DNA from: Cycas panzhihuaensis
Lineage: Eukaryota > Cycadophyta
Direction: 5' to 3'
Length of the DNA: 64,000 nucleotides
Assembly (NCBI GenBank): GCA_023213395.1
Contig: CM041465.1
Coordinates: 201,073,741 to 201,137,740, forward strand
Positions 25,640-37,647 of the stretch are shown here, piece after piece (the first letter of the stretch is position 1; each line of letters opens with the position of its first letter). The notes beneath the pieces were generated by a model that was not told where the DNA came from, ran no database searches, and saw nothing but the letters and a program-made list of their open reading frames with translations. Position numbers and translations under genes: made by a program.

Positions 25640-26559
25640 TTGACTTTAATCTATCGACATACATAGTATTGTTTTAGCATATATGGTTTTATCCCAATGC
25701 TTGAAAACTTCTTAAATTTATTAGGAGGTGAAATAGTTATTGCTAATACTATGAAATCCCCAGGTACATATGATATAATTATATGATTCATATTATTTGG
25801 TTAATTAAGAGGTGAGCTTGTTATTATCGATATTAGTAACTTTTATTTAGATTGATCAAGAGATGTTATTGGTACTAGTTGTTCCTTCTTCAATCGATCA
25901 AGAAATATAGATATCACCATTGGCATTAGCAACTACTTTGGTATATACTTGATATTTTTATAAATTATTATATTTTCTTTTGGGAATGACACTAACATTT
26001 TGCCCTTATCAACTATTAATGATTTATCCTTATTTTCCTATTGTATATTATTTTTTTCTTTCTGTATATTCAAATCATGTTTTAGAATTATGATTTTGGT
26101 TGTAGACTCTTTTCCTTTCTATATTGTGTGATTTTGTATTCTATTAGCTTTTAGTATAGACATGCCATCCTCACTTGTGATGTTGATCGATTTATCCATA
26201 TGTCCTTCATGATTTCTAAATGAATTCTCTCAATGTAACTCCTATAATCTTTTTACTTGTTCCTTTAATTATTTTTCTAATGCTAATAAGTAAGCATCAT
26301 TGAGGTTTACTAATATCATAGAAGATCCTTTATGTTTATCTCTACTTTCTATGTTTGAAAACTTCTCGTTTCTTTTTTATTTTTTATAAGTCCTTGCTTT
26401 TATATGTTCTTTGGGTGAAAATTTCATCTTTGGTAATTCCTTATTTGTAAAAACTAATTTTCTTGATGTAGAATGTGAAAGTGGTTTAGAATTTGGCACC
26501 TAAAGAGGTCCATGTAAACTAATAGAATAACTGTATAAGTCTTGATTATGTGTTATTAA
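25640..26559 (-). pseudogene. Probable continuation of the captured BRCT-protein coding region
   Basis: The reading frame of the BRCT pair continues toward the purine tract with far fewer stops than the base composition predicts; most stops are TAG/TAA/TGA at likely CAG/CAA/TGG sites. The residues are charged and low-complexity (for example KLVFTNKELPKMKFSPKEH, DKSINITSEDGMSILKANR), with no named domain. This fits the long unstructured region that follows the N-terminal BRCT pair in plant proteins of the At4g02110 type, as I recall that family. The left end is uncertain. No homology is claimed beyond the shared frame and location. Confidence 0.5.
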
Positions 26560-27165
26560 CAAAAGTAGACTAGCCTTTACTTCTAAAAGTTCTACTTCCC
26601 ATCTACTTTTTAGATAATTTTCTTTAAAAAGTAATTCTCAATCCTTCAAACAGTTTTCAAGCCAATGATGATCAACTAACTTTATTCCCATTTATTTAGC
26701 AACCATGTACTTGTTACCTTTAGGCTTGTAACAAATGAGATGTGTTACTTCACTTATAATCAATGGCTTTATAAATTGCGTTCCCATTATTTCAACCATT
26801 CTCATAATATCACAATGGTTTTGACCTTAATACCTAGTTAAGTAAATTCATAAGGATGCACTACCTAGAATGTCCATCATATTTCTTACAGGTTTATATA
26901 ATATCTTATCAGTATATGTAAGTATTCTACTTGATAAACTATCAACAATCCATAAGTATATAACCAATACCTTTCCATCCTTCCTAGGCATAGCACAAGT
27001 AGGATTATAATATGATAACCAGTAAATAATGACATAAGCATAACCTGCATCATATCGTCTTGTATTGAATGTCCCATTATACACAAACTCTATTACATAT
27101 TCATTGTATGTAGTAGGTTCAAATCCTACTAATATAAATCTTACTTCATGAAATAATAGTCCCAT
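26560..27165 (-). pseudogene. Captured tandem-BRCT domain gene fragment
   Basis: From the ATG at 27163-27165, the first BRCT domain (residues 1-105) has FHEVRFILVGFEP, then NPTCAMPRKDGKVLVIYLW with the conserved BRCT Trp at residue 72, then KILYKPVRNMMDI. After a stop the same frame gives IYLTRY, DIMRMVEIMGTQFIKPL, and THLICYKPKGNKYMVAK. It ends with GIKLVDHHWLENCLKD and KSRWEVEL, the second BRCT with its W-x2-x-C signature. In plants this arrangement belongs to a nuclear BRCT-domain protein family (At4g02110-like, from memory); BRCT pairs bind phosphoproteins in DNA-damage signalling. The two domains run without an intron, suggesting capture as processed RNA. Four stops show decay; two are at expected Gln and Trp sites. 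Confidence 0.85.
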
Positions 27166-28639
27166 TTTCTTGCCTTGTTTATTAGTATCTTATTAGTATT
27201 ATATAATATAATAGAGATAATATATGTAGAAACTTTAGGGGAATAAGTAGACTAATAGCCAACCTTACAGTTACAAGAGACAAGAGGATGATAATATGAT
27301 AATAACTTGTAATTAATCATCTTCTTATATTATGTTGTAGTCCATGAAATTACAATAATGTGTTAATTATGTTAATAATTTATATCTTTGTAAGATGATA
27401 ATATAGATTCCCCTCTTACAAAGTGTATAAAATCTTATAATTTGTTGTAACAAATAGGGTTCTAATTAACTAGAAACTAAAAAATTTTAAATGACTTAGA
27501 ATATTATTAGTTGGTGTCTTATGACTTGAATTGCTTGATATGTGAAGATAAATTGAAGATTTGATGTATCAATAATATATACTCTTATTGAAATAATGTT
27601 TTAAAAACCATAAATATTCACACGATTAGTTATTTATATTATAATGCACTTTTATAGCATGTATTATGTAATATATAAATAATGCAGGAAGAATTAAGGT
27701 GGCGAACAGAGGAGAAAATGAATCAATAGAATAGAGAATGAATGATGGAAATCAATAGACCAGGGAAATGGTAGATGATAGAGAGGATGCAGAAGATGAG
27801 GGAGATGATGATGGAGAGGATGGATAGAATGAATGAGAATGGACAGATAGGAATGTAGGTGCAAAGGACCAAGCAAAAATAGATAGATAGGGATAAAGGG
27901 TAAATGGAACATAGGGATGAATGAAGCAATAGAGTGATGGGTAATGGACAATGGATGACCACTGAGAAATGGAGAGATGGACAACCTATAGAAAGAAGAA
28001 CAAGATAGTGATTTAAGTGAAGACAACAGTAAAATAGTGAAAAATAGATAGATTAAAGATGAATGACTTGGACAAGGGAGGACGTTAGATAGATAAAGGC
28101 AACAAATGGATAGTAAGTGAGTGAGTAAGTATCTAAATGCATGCAGATATATGATATATTTTTTACACCTTTATTTCTTATTGCATAGATGTTTATATAA
28201 CCTTGGATTAAGGATATTTCCTTGAATGACGTTAATATTTTATAATTTAAGAGGAATGAATTGAAATGGATAGAATAACAATTACAATCACAGTTGAGTA
28301 ATGAATGTAGTAGAAACAATTGATATCTACTAAATATAGAGGCCACTATCAAAGAATCAACATTTATGATCTACAAATGTAACCAATGTTTCTAAGGATA
28401 GTCATGGTTGAATAAACAAATAATATATAATAAATTAATAAATGAGGTAATGAATATCTTGTGGATTTATTTATGTATATGAATGATGCTTTAAATTTCT
28501 ATTCTCACATTATTGTTGCATTCTTCCTCTTAGTCCTAGTAGTGAATCTCTATTGTGTTTTCTTCTTCTAATGATTAAGTAAGAATCAATGGCAGTTTCA
28601 AGATAATGATTATAAATGTTTTAAGTTGGAGGATTATTT
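27166..28639 (-). other. Leader of the BRCT element with simple-sequence tracts
   Basis: Lies between primer site and captured gene. About 27700-28130 is a degenerate GATG/GATA/GGA array on the plus strand (CATC/TCC on the sense strand), a pyrimidine-rich leader in the element's transcript. Open frames through it are products of the repeats. Confidence 0.6.
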
Positions 28640-28651
28640 GCTCTGATACCA
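28640..28651 (-). other. Primer-binding site of the BRCT element
   Basis: The minus strand is a perfect TGGTATCAGAGC, two bases from the LTR end; complementary to initiator-Met tRNA by family knowledge. Confidence 0.92.
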
Positions 28652-28653
28652 CT

Positions 28654-28912
28654 TGTTATGGACCTTTTCTATAACTGGAGGCAGATACTAAGCTTCAAAG
28701 AATAATCAAGAGCACACACACATGCTTTAAGATATATTAATAGTCAATTAACCAAATAAGTAATTAATAAAAGAATAAGTGATGTCTTACAATATACTTG
28801 AGGCCATATTTATATGTGTATAATAGGCCCCTTCACATAAAAGGTTGTAATTATTCAAGAGGCACCCCTTCATTTAATATTCAATTAATTAACCTTAAGG
28901 AGGTTCATAACA
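28654..28912 (-). repeat. 5' LTR of the BRCT element
   Basis: 259 bp, from tgttatgg to ttcataaca on the plus strand, with a proper TG..CA pair. Followed by the TTAAG duplication. Confidence 0.92.
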
Positions 28913-28917
28913 TTAAG

Positions 28918-29100
28918 ACATGCCATTTCCACCTAGCATTAATGATGGTATGGTAGAGAAAACATTATAAATAATTAACAAAAGAGAAGAAAAAAACACT
29001 AATGAGAATTACAAGAGACACTAAAAATTACTAATAGAGAACATTCATAGGGACTCTTACAATTCTATAGGGTTTTTATAAGTGAACTTGATAGAGAAAA
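28918..29100 (+). pseudogene. Continuation of the interrupted gag-like fragment
   Basis: After one TTAAG copy is discounted, the frame from 24985-25007 runs on into this segment for a short way (HAIST), then decays. The evidence for coding is weak. Confidence 0.35.
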
Positions 29101-32100
29101 AAGAGACTTGTAGACTAGAAGTACTCTTTAGATTATTGAATAGTTAGATTGCTATTGGTGAGTATTATTTAGACTTATGTAAAGTGAATTCCAGACTATA
29201 ATTATAATTTATCTTATGGGATATAATTGCATAATATTGGTAAGCCATATTTGACCTATGCAAGGCATGATTGATATATGTGAGGATCTTATGATTGAAT
29301 TACACATATAATCTCATTGGACTGTATTGTTGGGTGCAAAATTATCTTTAGAAATAGGATGTGGAGTCAATGATTCTTTATGGTTTGTTATTTTTTAATA
29401 TCAATAATATTTAAGTTAGTTCCTCTTCTTAATACAAAGAAGTTGAGTTGGTCTCTCCCCTTGCTATTATTATTTGATATTAGAGATGTTAAGTTAGTTG
29501 CTCCCCTTAATGTAAGAAAGTTGAGTTGGTTGCTTCCATTATTGTTATTATTTGATATCAAGGATGTTGAGTTAGTTGCTCCTCTTGATTAAAAGAAGTT
29601 GATTTGGTTGCTCTCTTTGTTAATTGATTTGGTTCAAGCATGTTGAGCTAGTTGCTTCCCTTATATATGGTGCAATAAGATAGTCCATTGAGATTATGTT
29701 TATAAAGATCCATAGGTGAATTATTATTATTGGTCTTATCTTAGTAAATAAGTAAGTTGTGCATGGAAACAAGTCTTATCAATAGAGTATGATGAGTGAT
29801 TAATGAGACAACTTATGTAAGGGATTGAACAATTACAATAGTGGATGTTCATAATAGAATTATCTAAGATAGCATATGAGTGCATTGGTTCATGTTTACA
29901 ACAACAACCTTGAGGTTTCATAGGTATATAATAATGATCTTTATAGTAATAGACTTTGAGACATCCATTGATAGGATAGTTTGGGGGGATTTTTATGTGA
30001 TTTGAGCAAACCACCGATACTCTAGCTTTCAAATGATTTGTTCTAGCTTAAGGACATATTCCTTGCTAGTTTCTAGAGGTTGGGAGGTAAATCCTTTAAT
30101 TGCAATCTAATTAGTTTATCATATTTCATGCTACATTTTAGGTGCACTCTTACCATGGTGTTTGATATGTTATAATATGAAATTATTATCTTTGCATGGA
30201 TAATTAGCTTTCATGTATTGTTGCTCTTACATAATCGGTCAACTTCATTTATTAGCAATATTTATAGGAATTTTAGATGACGAAATGATCATATTATTTG
30301 ATTAATAAATAACTATATGACTTGGGTTTGAAAGCATCCTTGGGTAATTCTATTTTGTTATATAATACTCTTGCATTTGCCTTCACAAATCTAATACTTT
30401 TTATTATTTCATGGTTAGGTGTTAATCTTTGTTAAAGAAATCCTTGTGTATTATTATTATGTCTTAATTTATTTATAAGTGAAGCTTATCAAGGTAAGGG
30501 TTTATTAAGGAAAAGATAAAATTGGGGCCCTTACAACAGACATCAGAGAGACTTGGTCCTTTACATTTGTTACCAATGTTATCTTGGTGACCTTAAACTC
30601 TTACACATGATCATGCTCATTTACACAGATCTAAATTCCAATGCCATATGATAAAGATATAGCTAGAAATATAAAAACGTAAAGTGGAAGCCTTACTTTT
30701 CAAATCATCTACACTTACTCATTAAATTAGCCATTATATGATAAGGGCATATGCCAACCTCTATAAAGATGTATGAATTTAAGAAATTTATATAGTTTAA
30801 AAAATAAAGGTCATATGGAAAAATTATGAATGAAATAATAGAGGTGTATTATTAATAAATAATATATTAAAACTAAAAATGCACTTGCAAATTTGTGATC
30901 AAGTTATACATATTAAATTGAGTGCCAATTATTGAGAGAATGAGTCTATGTAACCACTTGTCTTATTCGTATATGAGTTGAGATTACATTAGTTTAGATA
31001 GATCATAAATTTAACATTATCTAAGTGAGATATTGGTAAAAATGTGATAGTATGTCATGAAAAATTAAGTATGAGAATGAAATCAAGTTAAGCTCCTTCG
31101 TTTATATGGGTCGTGGTCACATTTAATGACTATAAGACCATAAGCTATACATTGGGATCTAAAAGGGTCAAATGCTAAGCTTTATAGATTTTTATTTAAT
31201 ATGATATGAACATTAGATTTTTTTTTTTTTACATCATAATTTTTCATCACCTGTAAACTTTGTTTGAAAGTGACTAGAAATGCATTAACCAATGAGATTG
31301 TAATTGATTGGGTGTAATATTTCTAATAGGTGAAGTTTGAAGTAGATTCTAATTCATGGATCTATAGATCCTAGTAAAAAAAAAAAACACAATAAATTAA
31401 GTGATTTTAGCATGTATAGGATGTCATTCTAGTCATGGAAATGCACCAAATGACGTGTATATTGCATAATTTTAAGTGATACAATCAATGTGCATATGGA
31501 ATTTTAAGCTAAAATCAATGGTAGGGATCTATAGATTAGTAAATTGTGTGATTATAATGAGAATAATAAACATTTCATCATAAGTTTAATCATGGAAGGC
31601 CTCACAGGCTTAAACCACTATTAAGTGATTAATGAGTGATAGATCTCAGGTATAGGGACTACAATGGGAAAGATCCTAGCTAAAAAACCCTATAACATAA
31701 CAAAATAATGATTCAACTAATCACATGAAATATACAAGGTCATGTGTTAATCAAATGAGAGCTAACAAAGTCATTTAAAATAGAATTGTTACCCATTAAT
31801 AAAGGGTTAGATTGAGGTAAGGGATTTATAAATGATATAATCATTTTTTGAGATAGATAAGAAAATTAGTGTAAAATTAATATAATCTTATAAATAAAAC
31901 CAAATAACAACTACTAAATGTAAAATAAAACCAATGGTTTGAGTATAAAACAATAGAAATTAGAGTGAAATAGACTGAAAAAAATGGAATAGGGTATAAA
32001 ATAGTGTTTACATGGGTCATTTTATGGATGAGGGTTTTATTTATATTTTTAGAGATGGGAGACTCAAGTGAGTGGAAGCCTATAAATAGAACCTTAGAAT

Positions 32101-32146
32101 AGTAATTTGGATCATAAAATTTAATGTTTTAAATGTAAGACATAAG
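29101..32146. other. Unassigned AT-rich sequence
   Basis: No coding region or LTR pair was identified. It contains a 78-bp-period tandem repeat (29405-29660), a T run at about 31220-31230 and an A run at about 31376-31387. Around 30527-30546, ttacaacagacatcagaga resembles an LTR end followed by a decayed primer site, but no partner was found. Confidence 0.4.
29405..29660. repeat. Tandem repeat, about 78-bp period
   Basis: The block tttgatat at 29473 recurs at 29551. Each unit contains one or two copies of gttgagttggttgctccc-like text, so a half-unit of about 39 bp may be the older period. Confidence 0.75.
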
Positions 32147-32151
32147 TAAAC

Positions 32152-32666
32152 TATTAAAATATATGAATTATTCACATATGTAATATTTAATGTTAATGTG
32201 ATTGACATGTACATAATCCCACCAATCACATACATTGAGAGATATGATAGACATATATATCCATGTAAAGATACTATTAGATGATGTAACAATGAAAGAG
32301 AAATAATAGGCTATTCATGAGATAACTTTTTTTATAAATATATGGAGACACCACTTGAGAACTTGAGAAAGGAGATGTACTCATTCTGATCATAAAAATG
32401 AGCTCTCAACTCTACCTTCTCCCATGGTTTTTCCTACACTAGGTTTTCCATTTATAAATCTACTCTCTTATGTTGAATGCTTATGAAACTTATTGATACA
32501 TGTTTCTATTTCTATTATGTTTATCCTTTATATGTATATATATACTCATAAGATTATTTAGTCATTATATATGCATACTATATTCTACTATATTATACTC
32601 TAAATTTTAATTTGATATTAGAATCAATTTACATTGGTATTAGAGTCGTAATTATGAATTCTAACA
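32152..32666 (+). repeat. 5' LTR of the LARD-like element
   Basis: 515 bp, matching 36231-36757 with scattered transitions and small indels. It starts TATTAAAATATATG (from TGTTAGAATATATG by G-to-A) and ends TTCTAACA. It contains tatatatactc and aaccacttgagaac-like blocks in both copies. Confidence 0.9.
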
Positions 32667-32678
32667 TGGTATCAGAGC
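32667..32678 (+). other. Primer-binding site of the LARD-like element
   Basis: Perfect TGGTATCAGAGC directly at the LTR end. Confidence 0.9.
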
Positions 32679-35600
32679 CATTATGTTGTGAAAGATATTG
32701 GGCAATAGGAAGAAGTCTATATAGAGCTGATTATTGAGCCAGTAAAAGAGCTAATATGAGCCAGTGATAGAGTTAGAATGTGAGCTAGTATAGGATCTAG
32801 TTATGAGGTGAATTTATTAAGGCATAAATTTGAATATGCTAGACTTATACCAGTGACACATGATTAATATCCAGGGGCCAGGTCAAGATGAATGAGACGA
32901 ATGAATTGCATGATGATAAAATAGATATTGATGGTATATTGATTTAAATTTATTATAGATATTTATTATGCTTGTAATTAACATATTCATAAAACATACA
33001 TGTGTATTTGAAGTTCATCTGTAAGAGATTACTTAAGTAGGATTGATCACCTTTTGAAAGTAATACATCAGAGAAGTTCATCATTAATTACTGAAGGATT
33101 TTGTAAGTATCCTTCTAAAGAATTCACTATTATTAATGAAACATTTTAAAGTTTTTTCAAGCATCTCATAATAAAGATTCACTACTAGAATGAAGTAAAT
33201 ATCCTATAAGTGAAATAGGAAATAGGCAACATGCTTATACACTATGATGAGTGACAAATAGAGACAAGTATCAAGTGTGAAAAGTAATATGTTCAACAAG
33301 TTATGAAAGGTATGTGTCACATGTTAATAAGAGTTAATTTGATGGTATTATTAAAAAGGGCAACATATTTAAATAGTTAAATATGTATATGAGCTAAAAA
33401 TAGGCATGATAAAATCTTATGTTGGTATGAGATGAGACATCATTATTATTAAAGCGCATATTATAGTTTAATAGTCTAATAAATATTAAGGGCACATTAT
33501 TGGTGATTGATTTGTTAATACAATAAAGTACATGAGTGTGTGGGTATATTACAATTTTTTTTAGAATTAAATGGTTCTATAATATTAGTGTCAATATTTT
33601 AAAGGCTTGTGAACATTATCGGTATATATGTATAAGGTTATTAATATAAAAACTAATGTGATTGTGAAAGTGATAAAGTGATGTTTCAACATAATTCATC
33701 TTCTACTTTGAATTATAATGTGAGAGAGATTATTTATAAATTTAATCTTAAATACACCTAAATTAAATCTTTCTACATAGCCATATATAAAGAAGTAATA
33801 AACTTGCATGCTCATTCATCATAGAGGCTCAAACCACCATCACAAGCCCGAACATGAAGAATGTATAGTAAAGAAAGGTTAGCCTACCACCCTCTATGAA
33901 AATGCCTCACAAAGAATAAACACCCTAATAAGGATGTAGAAAATACAAAGTCAGTTGTACACTCAACATTGTAATGGAGAACCTCCATGCTTACATAACA
34001 GTTGTTTCCCATATGCTAAAGAAAAGCATATATGACATGTAAAGAAGAAAGTAGTATATAGAGAACTGAGATAGCAACCTATTGATTTAATTAGTGGAAG
34101 CCATCAAATAGCTACCCACACACACCCATAGAAGAACAAACAAGATGAAGGGAAGTCACTTTATATGAGGCACGAAGATATAGAAATCCTATGACCGTAT
34201 GTAGAGATCACTAAAAGCATACAAAATCTTCACTCTAAATTATTCAAACTACTTATAGTTGAATGTTTAATTACCCATGAAGCTCATGAAATAGATGATC
34301 ATGCCTACACAAGGAGAAAATTTTGCTCATCTACTAAAAATCACATAGAGGATAAATTTTATCACTTAGAGTTCACATTAATTTAAAAGATGATTATAGC
34401 ATGATGAATTACATGATGAATTTTCATAGAGCTATAATTTTTTTCAAACTATAAAAAAAATTATAGGTGACTTTTTAAATTAAATTATATTTGATAATAT
34501 TTTAAAATCTATAGCCCCCTTGATTATTGGTAGGTGGTTACATGGAGAAGTCACATGATTAAGGGCTTGTTGGTAAAGGGGGTAGACTCTAAAAGGATTA
34601 AACCAAATTGGATAATTTTTATAATTATAAAATTCATAAATCAAATTAAATTTTATTTGAAATTTAAAAATTAAACTTTTTAAGAATCGTGCATTTTTTT
34701 AAGACATAGGTATATTTGTTACCATAACTTTTCACTAAAATATTATAATCAGGCAGTATTAGTTCCATTGAAAAGAAAACTTTGAGATGGTTGAAATGAG
34801 TGGTTGTATAACATATTTTAGATAGTAGATGATAGAGATATTAATGGGTAAAGTTGATGAAAATACTCTTAACCTCATCAATGTTATATTCTATGACCTT
34901 TCTAAAAAAAACTAATAATAAATATTTTGATATTTTCAAAAGCTCCAAATATGAAGGTGAAGTTATTTTTTATTAATAAAGAAAGAAAACAAAAAGTTAA
35001 AAATTAAATAATTTATAATTTATTTATGATATTTAAAGGCTCAATATAGTTGAAAAAATCATGAAATGGGACTATATTAGATGAATTATCAATATGGGAG
35101 TTTCTTGATGTGTTAGATATGAAAATCCCCCTTGGAAATTTAATCAATTAGTTTAGTAACAAGATCCACTAGTCAAATGAAATATCACCTATATATTGAT
35201 GACAAATAATAAATGATGATATATGTTTGATGAAGATGCCATTACTTAATTTTAATAAAGGACTTAATTTGATTATTTATTTGATAGAGAGATAAGAAGT
35301 TATTGAATATTCCACTTATTTATGGGACAAGGAGAGAAATCTCATATGTTAGTTACTTAACAAACTAATTAACTATTAATGTTATCCAACTAATAATTAA
35401 TTGTAGAGATTATCCAACTGGAAGATGAAAGTGTTTATCAGTGAGAAATTTGACTAGTCATGTATGACAAGAGGTATAGAAACACATTGATAATGTTACC
35501 TTATTACATCTAACTTGTCTTAGCAAAGTAGTTAAACTTATTCTTAGAGTTAGTATATTTTGAGTTATTGATTTAATGATATTGTTAAATGATTGCCAAA

Positions 35601-36221
35601 AGAAAGTTGTAGAAGTGTGTAAGTAAGGAAGTGCATAAAAGAAATCTTATTTATAAGATATAAGGTTTCATAAGCTATTCTTACACAACACACTTGATTT
35701 TGTTGTTCTAACTCATATGCAAGAGGTGAGCTTATGCTACTCATGTAATAAACTTTTTAAAAGTTAATAAACCATGTATCCAAAATAATTATCTAGAAAA
35801 CTAGCACTTATAGAAACTAGTTACCTATATATTTCGATAGATGGTTATTATTTTATATGGACTTAATAATCAATTTATTTACTAATTGTTGATGAATGAT
35901 TGATAATGATTAACAATAACTTTACAAGTAAAGATATAAAAATATTTAGGAAATGCTTCATATATTGGTGATATTAATGTTAATGGATGATGAATGACAG
36001 TTGATATTTATAGGTCAGATATCCATAGTTAGTCATTGATGATCATAAATAACTATGTATACGTTTATATATAGGTATACAAGTTAATGGTTACAGGAGA
36101 TAAGAATATGCATGATATGATGATTTACTCACCTAATACAGATATTAGTATAAGTTATAAGATCTAATAGACAATAAAGTTAAAAAATTAAAGAAATAAA
36201 GATTTAAAGATATTAGATATT
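32679..36221 (+). other. Interior of the LARD-like element
   Basis: No coding signal in any frame. At 34511-34545 the text agcccccttgattattggta followed by ggtggttacatg matches a module at about 11050-11090. Confidence 0.6.
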
Positions 36222-36230
36222 AAGGGGGAA
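36222..36230 (+). other. Polypurine tract of the LARD-like element
   Basis: AAGGGGGAA directly before the 3' LTR. Confidence 0.85.
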
Positions 36231-36757
36231 TACAAGAATATATGAATTATTTACATATATAATGTTTAATATTAATGTGATGAATGCATACACATTCTCA
36301 CCAATCACATATATTGAGAGATATAAAGGGCACACATATCTATGTAAAGATGCTATTAGATGATGTAATAACTAAAGAGAAATAACAGGCTACCCATGAG
36401 ATGACTATTGTTATAAATATATACAAACACCACTTGAGAACTTGAGAAAAGAGATATACTTATTTTGATCATAAAAAAGGCCTTCAAACTCTATCTTCTT
36501 CTATGGTTTTTTCCACACTGGGTTTTTTATGTATAAATCTATTATCTCTCTTATAGTGAGTGCTTTTTATACTTATTGATGAATGTCTCTATTTCTATTA
36601 TGTTTATCCTCTATATATGTATATATACTCTTGAGATTATTCAGCCATTATATATGCATGTTATATTCCACTATGTTACAATCTAAATTCTAATTTAATA
36701 TTAGAGTTAATTTATATTTCTAATATAGTATTAAATTTGCAATTATATATTCTAACA
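36231..36757 (+). repeat. 3' LTR of the LARD-like element
   Basis: 527 bp; ends TTCTAACA and is followed by the TAAAC duplication. Confidence 0.9.
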
Positions 36758-36762
36758 TAAAC

Positions 36763-37297
36763 AACATAAAAATGAAGAAAACATGGTGATAAATAAATTA
36801 TTTACTTATGATTTTCATTTATGATGGTTTATAAATGGGGACTTTATGGTTGTTTTATAACTTCTTTTTTCTTATTCTTTAAATATTAAGGTTTGATCAT
36901 GGATCTGTCTACTAGTTTATATAAAATTCAAGACACTTCCAAAAGGGGCCTAATAGAGTGTTTATGCTTTTTAAATTTAGTTATTGGTTTTAGGTATTCT
37001 TCATAAGGTGAAATAGGGATAAGAGAGACAATATAAAAAAGGAGATGAAATAGGTAAAGGAACAAGTGAGTTCACATCAAGTTTATAAAACATTTTCACT
37101 TGGGAATGGGTCCCTAAGGGAGACCTCAAGTTGAAGGGATCTTATAAACTATAAGAGCATAACTAATTCCTATAAGAGATATGTATTCATATGTATGTGA
37201 AAGTAAAACTACATTTAGAGAGAAAATATTATTTAACTCATACATATACAATTTTTATTCTTTTCTTTTGCTAAAAAATAATGAAATAAGATGTAGG
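36763..37297. other. Unassigned sequence
   Basis: AT-rich spacer between two LTR elements; nothing recognised. Confidence 0.4.
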
Positions 37298-37633
37298 TGT
37301 TGAATGTAATATCTAATTACATGATTAACACCATTTACACTCTCTCATATATTATTGTATTTTATATTAAATGTCACTTTGAGTTGTGTGCCACATTGAA
37401 ATATATAACAACACAGAATAGTTGACCATTAAGGGTTCTCTCACACACAGTGAGTTGTTATATAAGTATATACATCATCACTCTAATAATTTAAAATTTG
37501 ATCATTCTTCTTAATTCTTATTGTACTTAACCTTATACATACTTTATTATTTTGTGCTTTATTTCATTATTCTTTCACACTATACTTTGTTTATTATTAT
37601 GTCCACATTACATGCTTTCATATTATTCTAACA
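37298..37633 (+). repeat. LTR, family A, copy 2
   Basis: Starts TGTTGAATGTAATATCTAAT and ends TTCTAACA; matches 40639-40977 throughout. Confidence 0.88.
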
Positions 37634-37635
37634 TT

Positions 37636-37647
37636 TGGTATTAGAGC
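37636..37647 (+). other. Primer-binding site, family A copy 2
   Basis: TGGTATTAGAGC, the same one-base variant as at 8582-8593. Confidence 0.85.

Larger units (their letters stand above)
25008..28912 (-). mobile_element. Non-autonomous LTR retrotransposon carrying a BRCT gene
   Basis: A complete two-LTR insertion flanked by perfect 5-bp duplications TTAAG (25003-25007 and 28913-28917). Each LTR is 259 bp. On the minus strand the order is 5' LTR, 2-base gap, perfect primer site TGGTATCAGAGC, a gene-less leader rich in CATC/TCCA repeats, a captured tandem-BRCT coding region, a purine tract and the 3' LTR. No gag, protease, integrase or RT is seen in the 3.4-kb interior. It must have moved with proteins supplied by another element. 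The arrangement recalls maize Bs1, which also carries host gene sequence. Confidence 0.92.
32152..36757 (+). mobile_element. Large non-autonomous LTR retrotransposon
   Basis: LTRs 32152-32666 and 36231-36757 are flanked by perfect 5-bp duplications TAAAC (32147-32151 and 36758-36762). The primer site TGGTATCAGAGC abuts the 5' LTR and the purine tract AAGGGGGAA abuts the 3' LTR. The 3.56-kb interior has no recognisable gag or pol and no open frame of note, matching the description of large retrotransposon derivatives (LARDs). A leader module shared with the copia at 9797 lies at about 34.5 kb. Confidence 0.9.

Noticed and set aside
27694-28026. 110-codon His/Ser/Leu/Pro-rich frame on the minus strand
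   Set aside because: Translation of the CATC/TCC simple-sequence array in the leader of the BRCT element; a second frame through the same array is just as open.
28640-28651. tRNA-like sequence
   Set aside because: This and the other TGGTATCAGAGC sites are only the 12-base complement of a tRNA 3' end; no cloverleaf is present.
29736-30032. 98-codon minus-strand frame rich in Cys and His
   Set aside because: No recognisable domain or zinc-finger spacing and no supporting context; kept only as unassigned sequence.
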